A stretch of DNA of 39,969 bases, from positions 1-39,969 of the forward strand of contig NZ_WOTA01000027.1 of the NCBI RefSeq assembly GCF_011516825.1, read 5' to 3'. The stretch is from Acetobacter oeni (GTDB lineage: Bacteria; Pseudomonadota; Alphaproteobacteria; Acetobacterales; Acetobacteraceae). Shown here one piece after another: positions 16,858 to 25,346 of this stretch (the first letter of the stretch is position 1; each line of letters begins with the position of its first letter). Below the pieces are notes generated by a model. It saw only the letters and a program-made list of their open reading frames with translations. It was not told the origin of the DNA and ran no database searches. The translations under genes and the position numbers were made by a program.

Positions 16858-18216
16858 ATGAGTAAATACAATTACAGCTTGGTGACGTGTGCCCGATGGG
16901 AAAAAGACTGCATTCAGGAATGGCTTGTTTATCACAGATCAATAGGCTTCGATCATGTTTATATTTATTGCAATGATGATCGGCCCGATGATTTATATGA
17001 AAAAATTCTCCCTTTTATTATTGGCACAGAACCCTACGTAACATTCCTGCATCACCCGAAAAAGGGCGACCAGAATGGGATGTATATGCATTTTCTGGCA
17101 AATTTCCGCCAGGAAACCGAAAGATTTATGTGTCTGGATGTCGATGAATTTGTGTGTATCCGTCATACAAACAGCATCGACGCTCTTGTCAAAGATGGCC
17201 TGGATGATTGCGATGACATCGTGTTTAACTGGGTCTGGTTTGGAAACAGCGGTTTTGTCGAGCGCCCTAAAGGATCTGTTCTTCTTAATTACACAAACAG
17301 AGCCGGAAGCGTCTTTATTCTGACCAAACATCTGATTAAATCGTCAGTATTCGACGAAAAAATCAGACCGGAAAATCTTGAGGTTATCTTTCATCACAGA
17401 ATTTCACCGAAAGATCACCCCGGGCTAACCGTCAGAAATGTTCTCGGCGAGGATTATACCAGTTTTATAGACGGTTCTGACGATGAGAAATCTCAGTACC
17501 TCGCTCATGAAAACCGCATGCATCGTATGCTGGAAAAAGCCTGTATTTTTCATTATGCCTTCAAATCTGAGAAGGACCTTCTGGCGCGTGCGCAGCGGGG
17601 AACGGATGGCGATTTCGGAGGGCAGACGATCTGGAAAGATCTTTATGAAAGCGGCAATTTACAGGGATTTTTTGCGCCTCTGAATGCCGTGAAAGACACA
17701 TATCTCCGCTCTTACTGGATGCGGCTGCTTCTGAAAGGAAAACAGTCGACTACGGATTCCAGCCAGACCCGCCATATAAATATCGCTCGTTTTGGTATTG
17801 CCGATCAGAGTTCGGTTTCTCCCTGGTCAGTCGGCAAAACCACACGCGATGACGCATCTAACGGCGTCAACGGAATCCTTGACGGAACTTATCACTTCCA
17901 CACGAATATCGATCCGGAACCGTGGTGGATATTAACCTTCCCCGATCCGGTCGTTATCCGTTCAGTCGTGCTGCATAACCGCCCCGATGTCCCGGCTCGC
18001 GCGGAAGGCCTCATCGTCGAAGTCAGACTCCCCAGTGGTGAATGGGGTCAACTCGGAACATGGAATTCGATCATTTCTGTCGGAGAGGACATTCTCAGAC
18101 CATTTGCCATTACTCCCGAACATCCTGTTGTGTGCGATATTCTTCGCCTGCGACTTCCCCGGGAAGAATATCTGCACCTGAGTCAGGTGGAAGTGATCGG
18201 GGATATTATTTCGTAA
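16858..18216 (+). CDS. Glycosyltransferase (GT92/GT2-like) fused to a discoidin-like domain
   Basis: A protein of 452 residues. The N-terminal half is a GT-A domain of the type that starts with 'R-x-E-x-x-x-x-E-W-L-x-x-H': CARWEKDCIQEWLVYHRSIG, HVYIYCNDDRPDD, then the metal site FMCLDVDEFVCI (D-V-D) and NWVWFGNSGF; IFHYAFKSEKDLLARA closes the domain. The C-terminal half (about 310-452) resembles an F5/8 type C (discoidin) sugar-binding module: NGVNGILDGTYHFHT, PWWILTFPDPVVIRSVVLHNR, LIVEVRLPSGEWGQLG and LRLRLPREEYLHLSQVEV. It probably adds sugars to a surface glycan. ATG 16858 is preceded by GGTGA; GTG 16849 is an alternative. The AT-rich 16620-16850 upstream contains its promoter. Confidence 0.8.
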   Translation: MSKYNYSLVTCARWEKDCIQEWLVYHRSIGFDHVYIYCNDDRPDDLYEKILPFIIGTEPYVTFLHHPKKGDQNGMYMHFLANFRQETERFMCLDVDEFVCIRHTNSIDALVKDGLDDCDDIVFNWVWFGNSGFVERPKGSVLLNYTNRAGSVFILTKHLIKSSVFDEKIRPENLEVIFHHRISPKDHPGLTVRNVLGEDYTSFIDGSDDEKSQYLAHENRMHRMLEKACIFHYAFKSEKDLLARAQRGTDGDFGGQTIWKDLYESGNLQGFFAPLNAVKDTYLRSYWMRLLLKGKQSTTDSSQTRHINIARFGIADQSSVSPWSVGKTTRDDASNGVNGILDGTYHFHTNIDPEPWWILTFPDPVVIRSVVLHNRPDVPARAEGLIVEVRLPSGEWGQLGTWNSIISVGEDILRPFAITPEHPVVCDILRLRLPREEYLHLSQVEVIGDIIS

Positions 18217-18252
18217 TACCAACAACACCCTCCCTGAACTGTTGCTGAATCC

Positions 18253-18268
18253 CCGGACCTTTGTCCGG
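18253..18268. terminator. Short hairpin between convergent genes
   Basis: CCGGAC (18253-18258) and GTCCGG (18263-18268) with a CTTT loop lie between the glycosyltransferase (rightwards) and the aldo/keto reductase (leftwards). There is no T-run, so this is a weak call. Confidence 0.3.
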
Positions 18269-18453
18269 AAGACCGACAAAATCGGCATTTGAAACACGTC
18301 GGAAGCGCACAGAGGTGGCATCCATACGCTGAGACAGATTTCTGCTGTCCGGTTCAGTCTCAGCGATCGTATGCAGAAGAGCGCAATATTTTCTGCGTGC
18401 TGTCATCCTGTATCAGGCAGAGTTCCCGCCTGCTACACAAACGTTTTTTCTCT

Positions 18454-19494
18454 TTATTCCGGAATGAGAACACGGTCTGCGGAAGACAAACGGTCCGATG
18501 CATTTCTGGCCTGATGCCAGTAAGGATAGATCAACGGAGGACGACTGACATCATCAAGTTTCTTCGTTTCTTCAGGTGTAAGTATCAGATCAATTGCTTT
18601 CAGATTGGCCTTCAGTTGTTCTTCATTCCGCGCCCCGATGACAAGTGACGTAATGCCAGGGCGCGCTACCGTCCACGCGAGTGCCACATCGGCTGCGGGA
18701 ACGCCCCGGTGTTCAGCGATCGAAACGAGCACGTCCACGACATCGAACAGATGCTCTTTATCGTAGACGGGCGGCTCACCCCAGTTTTCAAGTTGCCGGC
18801 CGTTCGGTGACGGTTTACCGCGCCGGTATTTTCCGGAAAGCAGCCCTCCGGCCAGAGGACTCCAGACCTGAACGCCCAGCCCCTGATCAACAGCGGCGGG
18901 AAGCAGTTCATATTCCGCTTCCCGCGCCTGAAGGGAATAATAAATCTGCTGTGATACCGGCGCTATATAGCGATCTCTCCCCGCGACAGACAGCGTTTTC
19001 ATCAGTTGCCAGCCAGTGAAATTCGATACGCCCGCATACCGGATCTTACCGGCCCGACACAACGTATCGAGCGCCTCCAGCGTCTCATCCAGCGGTGTCA
19101 GCCCATCCCATTCATGCAGATAATAAAGATCTATGTGATCCCGCCCCAGTCGCCGGAGACTGGCTTCACAGGCAGCAATCAGATGATAACGGGATAATCC
19201 CGCATCGTTCTGACCAGACCCCATCCGAAAACGGGCCTTCGTGGTCACCATAATTTCGTCTGGCCGCCCTTTGATCGCCTGCCCGAGAATTTCCTCTGAT
19301 GCTCCGGTCGAATAAATATCCGCCGTATCAAACATATTGATACCGGCATCAATACACAGATCAATCAGATGTTTCGCGCCTGCAAGATCGGTGTTTCCGG
19401 TCTTTGCGAAATCACCGGTTCCGCCGAAGGTCATCGTGCCCAGGGTAAATGCAGAAATACGAAGCCCCGAACGTCCAAGCTGACGATATTGCAT
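18454..19494 (-). CDS. Aldo/keto reductase
   Basis: A 346-residue NADPH-dependent oxidoreductase of the (beta/alpha)8 AKR superfamily. It starts MQYRQLGRSGLRISAFTLGTMTFGG, then carries the catalytic tetrad in expected order: Asp and Tyr in NMFDTADIYSTGASEEILG, Lys in IMVTTKARF and His in DLYYLHEWD. The cofactor region VARPGITSLVIGARNEEQLKANL is intact. It resembles the YajO/Tas-like group that reduces small aldehydes and ketones; the physiological substrate is unknown. GGGGAG upstream of ATG 19494 supports the start. It lies 52 bases downstream of the FAH-family gene and could be cotranscribed with it. Confidence 0.92.
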   Translation of the reverse strand: MQYRQLGRSGLRISAFTLGTMTFGGTGDFAKTGNTDLAGAKHLIDLCIDAGINMFDTADIYSTGASEEILGQAIKGRPDEIMVTTKARFRMGSGQNDAGLSRYHLIAACEASLRRLGRDHIDLYYLHEWDGLTPLDETLEALDTLCRAGKIRYAGVSNFTGWQLMKTLSVAGRDRYIAPVSQQIYYSLQAREAEYELLPAAVDQGLGVQVWSPLAGGLLSGKYRRGKPSPNGRQLENWGEPPVYDKEHLFDVVDVLVSIAEHRGVPAADVALAWTVARPGITSLVIGARNEEQLKANLKAIDLILTPEETKKLDDVSRPPLIYPYWHQARNASDRLSSADRVLIPE

Positions 19495-19546
19495 ACTTAT
19501 ACTCCCCGTCGATACATTACCCCACAGGCTATGACAGACGTCACAG

Positions 19547-20239
19547 TCATGAATGGGCTGTATAGGTTACTTCCAGTTTCCCGATGCCTGTGCATTCAGC
19601 ATGAAGCGTATCACCAGGTCTGACCGGCCCGATCCCTGACGGCGTACCGGTCATGATAAGGTCTCCGGGACAAAGCATTACATAGGTCGAAAGAATGGCG
19701 ATGATCTGCCGGACCGGCCAGATCATATATTCCAGTTTTCCATCCTGTCTGAGTTTACCATTTACATGCAGGGTTATGCCGCCGGCCGCCGGATGGCCGA
19801 TCCTCGACGAGGGAGCGATCGCTGAAACCGGACAGGACTGATCAAACCCTTTACTCAGATCCCACGGTTGGCCAGCCTTTTTTGCCACAGCCTGAAGATC
19901 CCGTCGCGTCATATCGAGACCAACGGCATAACCATAAATCAGATCCTCCGCCCGGTCTGGATCGATACCGGCTCCGGTCCCGCTGATCGCGACCACCAGT
20001 TCCACCTCGTGACTCAGATTATCCGTATGAACCGGAAACGACAGTGTCCGGTCCGTGGTGACGGCATCGGCCTGTTTGGAGAAGAAGATCGGGGCATCAT
20101 TTGCCGGGTCGCCACCCATCTCCCGTGTGTGATCAGCATAATTACGTCCGACACACCAGATACGGCGGACCGGAAAAGCCGCACCTTCTCCGGCTACCGG
20201 AATGACAGCCTGTTTCGGTGGCTCAAACACATAATTCAT
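19547..20239 (-). CDS. Fumarylacetoacetate hydrolase family protein
   Basis: A 230-residue single-domain FAH-family enzyme, which cleaves C-C bonds in beta-diketo acids such as fumarylpyruvate or acylpyruvates, using a divalent metal. Visible: WCVGRNYADHTREMG, IFFSKQADAV, the metal Glu region NLSHEVELVVAISGTG, the metal Asp in YAVGLDMTRRDLQ, LSKGFDQSCPVSAI and the final LCPGDLIMTGTPSGIGPV. The length fits the short acylpyruvase/fumarylpyruvate hydrolase type (NagK, FAHD1). GAGGAG upstream of ATG 20239 supports the start. No other aromatic degradation genes are close by, so the substrate stays open. Confidence 0.92.
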   Translation of the reverse strand: MNYVFEPPKQAVIPVAGEGAAFPVRRIWCVGRNYADHTREMGGDPANDAPIFFSKQADAVTTDRTLSFPVHTDNLSHEVELVVAISGTGAGIDPDRAEDLIYGYAVGLDMTRRDLQAVAKKAGQPWDLSKGFDQSCPVSAIAPSSRIGHPAAGGITLHVNGKLRQDGKLEYMIWPVRQIIAILSTYVMLCPGDLIMTGTPSGIGPVRPGDTLHAECTGIGKLEVTYTAHS

Positions 20240-20526
20240 TCTGCCCCGCTCCTCCTGTCAGCCTTATATAATACCCGGCACGGCGTGTTCCGCTGACACC
20301 TCCCGTAAACGTGTTCATTCCCGGTCATCGGAAAGTCGCAGGGGACAGATCCTCACATGAAAAACAGTCAGCCTCTCCCGGATTTTCCCCGGGACAGGCG
20401 ACATTACCGCGCACGGCCAGACGCTTCCGGCTCTCTCCGTCCGGCAAGGTGAAGTGAGTTTACTATCGCTCGCAACCTGCAACGACCTCAGAGCGTTGAA
20501 GCCCTGTCAACACGAAAGAAAGTCCC

Positions 20527-20694
20527 ATGGATCTGCTACGCTGGACGCTTATTTTTCTTGTATTTGCTCTGATTGCCGCCGTGTTCGGCTTCACAGGTAT
20601 TGCGGCAAACTTTGCTTATATCGGCAAAATTCTGTTTTTCATCTTCATTGTGCTGTTCATCATCAGCCTGTTTTTCGGCCGCCGGACGCCCTGA
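20527..20694 (+). CDS. DUF1328 (YtjA-like) small membrane protein
   Basis: A 55-residue protein, almost entirely hydrophobic: [20 protein letters not shown], then [15 protein letters not shown] and [18 protein letters not shown]. This order (two helices around a GFxGIA turn, ending F-G-R-R) is the DUF1328 family of small inner-membrane proteins of unknown function, common in Proteobacteria. GAAAGAAAG lies before the ATG. Its last 32 bases overlap the end of the DsbB gene on the opposite strand. Confidence 0.85.
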   Translation: MDLLRWTLIFLVFALIAAVFGFTGIAANFAYIGKILFFIFIVLFIISLFFGRRTP

Positions 20695-21208
20695 CGCGCA
20701 ACAGAACAATGAGCAGCGCGAGCACTACGAGCGCTGCCAGACCTTCGACGACTGTCATGGAAACGGGCAGCCAGTCGACCAGATAAGTCGGGGAATCGCA
20801 AGGTTTCCCCGGCTTTAACGGCATGGAAGCCAGCCGTTCGGCAAGTGTCGAGCCGTGAAGCTGAGGGGCTCTGCATTCTGGCAACGGACTTTGCCAGAAT
20901 TTCCATTCGACACCCGCGTGCAGGATAGACAGACCGATATCGGCCAGCAATGGCAGGACACCAAGCCACGCGACCCCACGCGCCAGTTTTCTTGGAACGA
21001 TCAGTCCGGCGATACCGATCACAAGCAGAGCCCGCCAGGGCCAGCGCTCCCAGAGACAGAGTTCGCATGGCATGATACCGCGTACGTCCTGAACCCACCA
21101 CACCATAAGAAATGCCGCGGCGGCAGCTACAATAAGAAGCAGATTCGGCAGCCTGACCGGCCCCGGCACAGTCCGGCGAAAGATACGCCGGCGCGGCTGC
21201 AGCCTCAT
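20663..21208 (-). CDS. dsbB: Disulfide bond formation protein DsbB
   Basis: Inner-membrane quinone reductase that reoxidises DsbA. About 181 residues with four hydrophobic segments ([69 protein letters not shown]). Both redox Cys pairs of the family are present: CELC in [13 protein letters not shown], and two Cys in the second periplasmic loop (PECRAPQ and KPCDSP). ATG 21208 is preferred to the TTG at 21217, because AGAAGG is correctly spaced for it. The gene is convergent with, and overlaps, the DUF1328 gene. Confidence 0.88.
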   Translation of the reverse strand: MRLQPRRRIFRRTVPGPVRLPNLLLIVAAAAAFLMVWWVQDVRGIMPCELCLWERWPWRALLVIGIAGLIVPRKLARGVAWLGVLPLLADIGLSILHAGVEWKFWQSPLPECRAPQLHGSTLAERLASMPLKPGKPCDSPTYLVDWLPVSMTVVEGLAALVVLALLIVLLRVRASGGRKTG

Positions 21209-21281
21209 CGTGACCAACCTTCTCCCCGGAACACGCCTTCATACAGTAAAGCGCCGGACATAAAAGCAACGCGGCCCAAGA

Positions 21282-22640
21282 TCACGCCTGCCGTGCCTTT
21301 CCGGCTTTATAAAGGGCGGCCAGAAAATCCCGCGACCATGTTCCGGCCGTCGTGCTGCGTACTTCCGTATCGAGCAAAGTCCAGCGACGTTTGCGAGCGG
21401 CTTTGTCCATTGTCAGGGCCTGGTGCAGTGCATCCGCAATGGCGTCAGCATCGTGAGGGTTGACCAGAAGAGCCTCGGTCAGCTCAGGCGCGGCCCCGGC
21501 CAGATGAGACAGCACAAGGGCGCCCGGATTTTCCGGGTCCTGTGCTGCGATATATTCCTTTGCCACGAGATTCATGCCGTCTCGCAAAGGCGTGACAAGC
21601 GCCACATCGGCCAGACGATAAAACCCCGCCAGAACCTGCCGCGGGACAGGGCGTGTCAGATAGCGGATCGGCGTCCAATCGAATTCAGCAAAGGCGCCAT
21701 TGATCCGCCCGATCGTCTCATCAAGCTGCCGCCGGAGAAGTCTGTATTCTTCCACCTCGCCCCGAGAGACAGGCGCGACCTGCAGATAGGTCACATGGCC
21801 CCGGTGCTCGGGATAACGGGTCAGAAGTCGTTCGTAGCCCTGGAAACGTTCCTCCAGACCTTTCGAATAATCCAGCCGGTCAACGCCGATAATCAGGGGC
21901 TCGTCGTGCATGCTCTCCCGGAGACGCTTGACCTCGGAGCCGTCCCAGGCAGCACGCGCCTCCTCGCCGAATTTGACCGGATCGATCCCGATAGGACAGG
22001 CCATCACCCGGGAAGCACCGTCGAGACCTTCGATCCGCAGACATTCTTTCAGATTGTCGGCATCTTCATCTGTCTGCACACCGACCAGATCGAACGCCGC
22101 CATGTCAGCAAGAAGAGCATCCGCAGGTGGAAGCGCCCTGAAAAGACTCCAGGGCGGGAACGGGATATGCAGAAAGAACCCGACCGGAGCTGTCACACCG
22201 AGGTTGCGCAGCATCTGCGCCAGCGGGAAGAGATGATAATCCTGAACCCAGATTGTATCGTCTGGTTTGAGGAGCGGCAGGAGCGCGCGCGCAAACATCC
22301 CGTTCACGTCCTGATAGGAATCCCAGTCCGGCTGGGTATAGTTCATCAGGCCAAGCCGGTAATGACACAGCGGCCACAGAATTCCGTTTGAAAAACGCTG
22401 ATAATAGCCCCGATGCTGCGCCGGCGTCAGCGGGATCGTGGCATATGTCACCTTATTATGTGTGTCGATGGCGACCTTCGGATCGCCTTCGAAGTCTTCC
22501 TGGGTGCCTGACCAGCCAAACCACAGGCTGCTTGCCTCATCACGCAATACATCAGCCAGCGCAACAGCCAGACCACCCGCAGGCTGATCACGCTCGCGTG
22601 GATCGGGAACGCGGTTTGATACGATGACCAGACGTCCCAT
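21282..22640 (-). CDS. otsA: Trehalose-6-phosphate synthase
   Basis: GT20 enzyme forming trehalose 6-phosphate from UDP-glucose and glucose 6-phosphate in the cytoplasm, for osmotic and desiccation protection. The 452 residues carry the family blocks: RLVIVSNRVPDP, PAGGLAVAL, LWPLCHYRLGLMNY, IWVQDYHLFPLAQMLR, FFLHIPFPPWSLFRALP, CPIGIDPVKF, IGVDRLDYSKGLEERFQGYE and LRDGMNLVAKEYIAAQ (nucleotide-sugar binding). Length is near the E. coli protein. GGGAGT precedes ATG 22640, two bases after the otsB stop, so both are made from one message. Confidence 0.96.
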   Translation of the reverse strand: MGRLVIVSNRVPDPRERDQPAGGLAVALADVLRDEASSLWFGWSGTQEDFEGDPKVAIDTHNKVTYATIPLTPAQHRGYYQRFSNGILWPLCHYRLGLMNYTQPDWDSYQDVNGMFARALLPLLKPDDTIWVQDYHLFPLAQMLRNLGVTAPVGFFLHIPFPPWSLFRALPPADALLADMAAFDLVGVQTDEDADNLKECLRIEGLDGASRVMACPIGIDPVKFGEEARAAWDGSEVKRLRESMHDEPLIIGVDRLDYSKGLEERFQGYERLLTRYPEHRGHVTYLQVAPVSRGEVEEYRLLRRQLDETIGRINGAFAEFDWTPIRYLTRPVPRQVLAGFYRLADVALVTPLRDGMNLVAKEYIAAQDPENPGALVLSHLAGAAPELTEALLVNPHDADAIADALHQALTMDKAARKRRWTLLDTEVRSTTAGTWSRDFLAALYKAGKARQA

Positions 22641-22642
22641 CG

Positions 22643-23428
22643 TTATTTACTCCCGCCAGACGCGGCGTTTTCCGGAGCCTCCGGCACAAGAGACGCAAGC
22701 CATGCCCGGAAAGACGCGGGTGTCGCGAAGTCAGCAGGAATGCGCAGCCCCAGACCGCCAAGGCTGACAGCGGCTTTCATACCGTCCTCGTCCGTCACAT
22801 CATCACCCACGAAAACCGGCCTGCGACCCGCGAACGGCGCGTTTTCCATCAGAAGGTGCACAGCATATCCCTTGTCGATGCCGGCAGGCCGGATTTCCCA
22901 GGCCATCTTGGCGGCCTGCACATGAAACTGACCATTCGTCGGCGCCACCCACGCTTCCGCAACGCGACGCAGTTCCGCTTCCGCCTCGGGAGCCGCACGA
23001 TAGTGCAGAACAAATCCCCCGATTTTACGTTCCAGGCGCGTTCCCGGCAGGGAGGCCACCAGCCCCTGCGCTTCCCGGAGCCATTCGCCCGGAACAGGAG
23101 GAAGCGCGGCCCGCTCGATCGGACCGCCCGGGCGATGCCTGACCGCAATGCCATGCTCTCCGGCCACGGCGAAGGGAATGTCACCCAGGAACTCATCAAT
23201 CTGCGTGACAGGGCGACCGCTAATGACAGCCAGAGCGTCACCGCAGGCCTGCCGCAGGCGAAGCAGGCTTTCCTTCAGTCCGGATGGCACGACAACTGAT
23301 TCCGGACTCGACGCGATATCGACAAGCGTCCCGTCGAAATCGAGAAGAAACGCCACCTGCGACAACGCCAGATGATCCCGTGACAGAGGCGGAAGTGAAC
23401 CGGAAGTATCTTTGGTGGAGGCGATCAC
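22643..23428 (-). CDS. otsB: Trehalose-6-phosphate phosphatase
   Basis: HAD-type phosphatase that converts trehalose 6-phosphate to trehalose. Of 261 residues, motif I is LLDFDGTLVDIA (nucleophile Asp and acid Asp), motif II is the Ser in LAVISGRP, the Lys region is KIGGFVLHYR with GIDKGYAV, and motif III is FVGDDVTDEDGM. The start is a GTG at 23428 with AGAAGG upstream. First gene of otsB-otsA, read leftwards. The promoter must lie in 23429-23600. Confidence 0.94.
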   Translation of the reverse strand: MIASTKDTSGSLPPLSRDHLALSQVAFLLDFDGTLVDIASSPESVVVPSGLKESLLRLRQACGDALAVISGRPVTQIDEFLGDIPFAVAGEHGIAVRHRPGGPIERAALPPVPGEWLREAQGLVASLPGTRLERKIGGFVLHYRAAPEAEAELRRVAEAWVAPTNGQFHVQAAKMAWEIRPAGIDKGYAVHLLMENAPFAGRRPVFVGDDVTDEDGMKAAVSLGGLGLRIPADFATPASFRAWLASLVPEAPENAASGGSK

Positions 23429-23660
23429 TATGCGCGGGCCTTCTTTGCTTGAGTATGTTCCGGTGCGCCGGAAATTAAGGTCTCATATCAGCGTAAAAAA
23501 CGGCTGATCGCGCCCCTGACACCGCTGCACGAAAAGAAAATTCAGCATGCCCGGCGCCCTGCGGGGCGACAAGTGTCTCCTCCGAAATGCAGAAGCGCCG
23601 AATGCGACAGCCAGCCGGCACAACAGACTATGCAGCGAAATCAGGCCATAATTAGTCCTG

Positions 23661-23692
23661 TATTACCTCACGCAACTATTACCTCACGCAAC
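23661..23692. repeat. Two perfect 16-bp tandem repeats in the 23429-23779 intergenic region
   Basis: TATTACCTCACGCAAC occurs twice with no gap (23661-23676 and 23677-23692). The surrounding 350 bases, between the end of the DUF2155 gene and the start of otsB, hold no credible gene. The repeats may be binding sites for a regulator of otsBA or simple slippage products. Confidence 0.7.
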
Positions 23693-23779
23693 GCGGAGCG
23701 TCGGTTTCCGGAGACGCCACACATCCTTACGAAACGATCAGACGAACAACAACCGCCTTTCTCACTCAACGGATCGTGA

Positions 23780-24406
23780 TTACGGCGGTGCAGACATCGG
23801 ATTCCCATCTTCCGGCTCAGGCTGAGGCGGAACAGCCGGCTTTGACTGTAAGGGACCTGGTGCCACAGTCCCGGTCTGATCGTTGCCGTTATCAGATGGA
23901 TTTGTCCCGCCATCAGTGTCCTTCGGCTTACCGGGAAGCGGCGGCACAACCGGATGCACAGGCTCCGGCAGCGCGGGCGGAACGTCATTACCCGCACAGC
24001 CCGTGACACGAATGTCATAAAGCGGATTCTCGAAAATACCGAGCGACGGCTCTGCCGCGAGCATCCAGCCACGAAAACCGGGGCCTTGGGTGCGCGTGTC
24101 CTGCACATCCACCCACGCGGCGGCATCGGTCCGCAGGGTCGGCGCATTTTCAAGGCAGCGGGCAACACCGATGTTCAGATTCTGATAATGGACAGACCCT
24201 CCGGCGGGCACATGAATCGTCTCGACATGTGCATCGAGCCGGTTAAGAACGCGCAGGACAACCTCGCTTTTCCCCTGCCATGTATCAGCCGGATAAATCG
24301 CCGGCGGCGCAAGCGGCTCAGCGCCGCGCGCGCAATTCATCCGGATGTCCGTTATCCCCGACGCAAGAACCGCCACGCACAGCAGCCACGGTGTTGCAGT
24401 TCTCAT
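23780..24406 (-). CDS. DUF2155 family exported protein
   Basis: A 208-residue exported protein of the alphaproteobacterial DUF2155 family. An N-terminal signal region (LLCVAVLASGITDI) is followed by the conserved core: VVLRVLNRLDAHVETIHVPAGG, LNIGVARCLENAP, AAWVDVQDTRTQGPGFRGWMLAAEPSLGIFENPLYDIRVTGC. Two Cys (in VARCLEN and VTGCAGN) could form a disulfide. The last 65 residues are Pro-rich and low in complexity, and vary in the family. Function is unknown. Its start overlaps the stop of the 72-residue gene by four bases (ATGA). Confidence 0.85.
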   Translation of the reverse strand: MRTATPWLLCVAVLASGITDIRMNCARGAEPLAPPAIYPADTWQGKSEVVLRVLNRLDAHVETIHVPAGGSVHYQNLNIGVARCLENAPTLRTDAAAWVDVQDTRTQGPGFRGWMLAAEPSLGIFENPLYDIRVTGCAGNDVPPALPEPVHPVVPPLPGKPKDTDGGTNPSDNGNDQTGTVAPGPLQSKPAVPPQPEPEDGNPMSAPP

Positions 24407-24621
24407 TTCGTCGCGCCCGGCCTGGCCAGAGACGCCACCATCTCCGCGATCATCCGCTTCATCTCGCCCTCATCAACGCCCATCAGCACCGCGTCCTCAA
24501 ATGCATCCCGCATGATGTCACGCAGTTCCTCCCAGTTCTCGCGCAACACGACGAGCTTCTCCGTGCAGGACACGGGCTCGCCATCCGGTTGTGGCCAGAT
24601 TTTCGGTGTTTCGCCTGACAT
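24403..24621 (-). CDS. Small conserved acidic protein, unknown function
   Basis: A 72-residue soluble protein (EKLVVLRENWEELRDIMRDA, FEDAVLMGVDEGEMKRMIAEM), largely helical and acidic, with no known motif. Its ATG shares one base with the MlaD stop codon (TAATG), and its stop overlaps the DUF2155 start (ATGA). This perfect coupling argues that it is a real gene and works with its neighbours in cell-envelope maintenance. Confidence 0.7.
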   Translation of the reverse strand: MSGETPKIWPQPDGEPVSCTEKLVVLRENWEELRDIMRDAFEDAVLMGVDEGEMKRMIAEMVASLARPGATK

Positions 24622-25184
24622 TAAGGCAGATCTGTGCCCGTTGCCGGGGGCGATCCTGTTTTGGCGTGATTTGCCTGAGTCAGTGTATCGGTCACCGAGA
24701 AGATAAACTTGCTCAGCAACTGCTCCAGGCTGATGGAGCCCTGCGTCTCCCCCACGGCACCCCCGGCTTTCAGCATACGGGTGTCCCCCCCCGGCGAAAG
24801 AGCGATATATTTGCCGCCAAGCAGACTGTCGCTGGTGATGATCGCCGCCGTATCGACGGGAAGCTGCAGATCTGGCCGCACCGTAAATGTGACGCTGGCC
24901 TTAAAGGTCTTCGGATCAACCGTCTCGGACGTCACATGCCCGACCGTGATGCCCGCCAGACGCACATCCGAGCCGGTGTCGAGACCGTCAATATGGGAAA
25001 ATCCGGCCGTCAGCGGATAACCCGCATCGCTCTTCCGGCCTGTTCCGAGAACAGCGAGCGCCAGCATCGCCAGAAGAAGGGCGACAACGGCAAAACCCGC
25101 GACGAGCTCCGCCGTGGAGCGTGCTGAACGAGCACGCACAACAACAGGCGGAGATGTTGCAGAACTGGTCGAAACGGAATTCAT
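24621..25184 (-). CDS. mlaD: MlaD-type lipid transport substrate-binding protein
   Basis: Membrane-anchored periplasmic MCE-domain protein of the retrograde phospholipid (Mla) system. 187 residues: a short cytoplasmic leader with ARSARSTAELVAGF, one membrane helix (VVALLLAMLALAVLG), then the MCE domain (YPLTAGFSHIDGLDTGSDVRLAGITVGHV, DLQLPVDTAAIITSDSLLGGKYIAL) and a tail with LEQLLSKFIFSVTDTL. MlaD forms a hexamer on the MlaFE transporter. No mlaF, mlaE or mlaC lies in the window, so the partners are elsewhere. ATG 25184 is supported by GAGGG seven bases upstream, rather than the longer frame starting at 25283. Confidence 0.9.
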   Translation of the reverse strand: MNSVSTSSATSPPVVVRARSARSTAELVAGFAVVALLLAMLALAVLGTGRKSDAGYPLTAGFSHIDGLDTGSDVRLAGITVGHVTSETVDPKTFKASVTFTVRPDLQLPVDTAAIITSDSLLGGKYIALSPGGDTRMLKAGGAVGETQGSISLEQLLSKFIFSVTDTLTQANHAKTGSPPATGTDLP

Positions 25185-25346
25185 TAGCCCTCGTTCATTT
25201 CCACGGCCATATCTCCGGCGGGAGAGCAGCACACCGACGATCGTATCCGGACACTTCCCTGCACCAATAGCAGATCGCGGCAAAGAGACCAGATTCGTCG
25301 AAAGGCTGTGGATAATGTTGCGACCGGACAGCCTCCGGCGCCGGGA

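Noticed and set aside
18217..18453. Possible gene between the glycosyltransferase and the aldo/keto reductase
   Set aside because: Small frames on both strands lack ribosome binding sites and motifs; the region is a convergent intergenic space with one weak hairpin.
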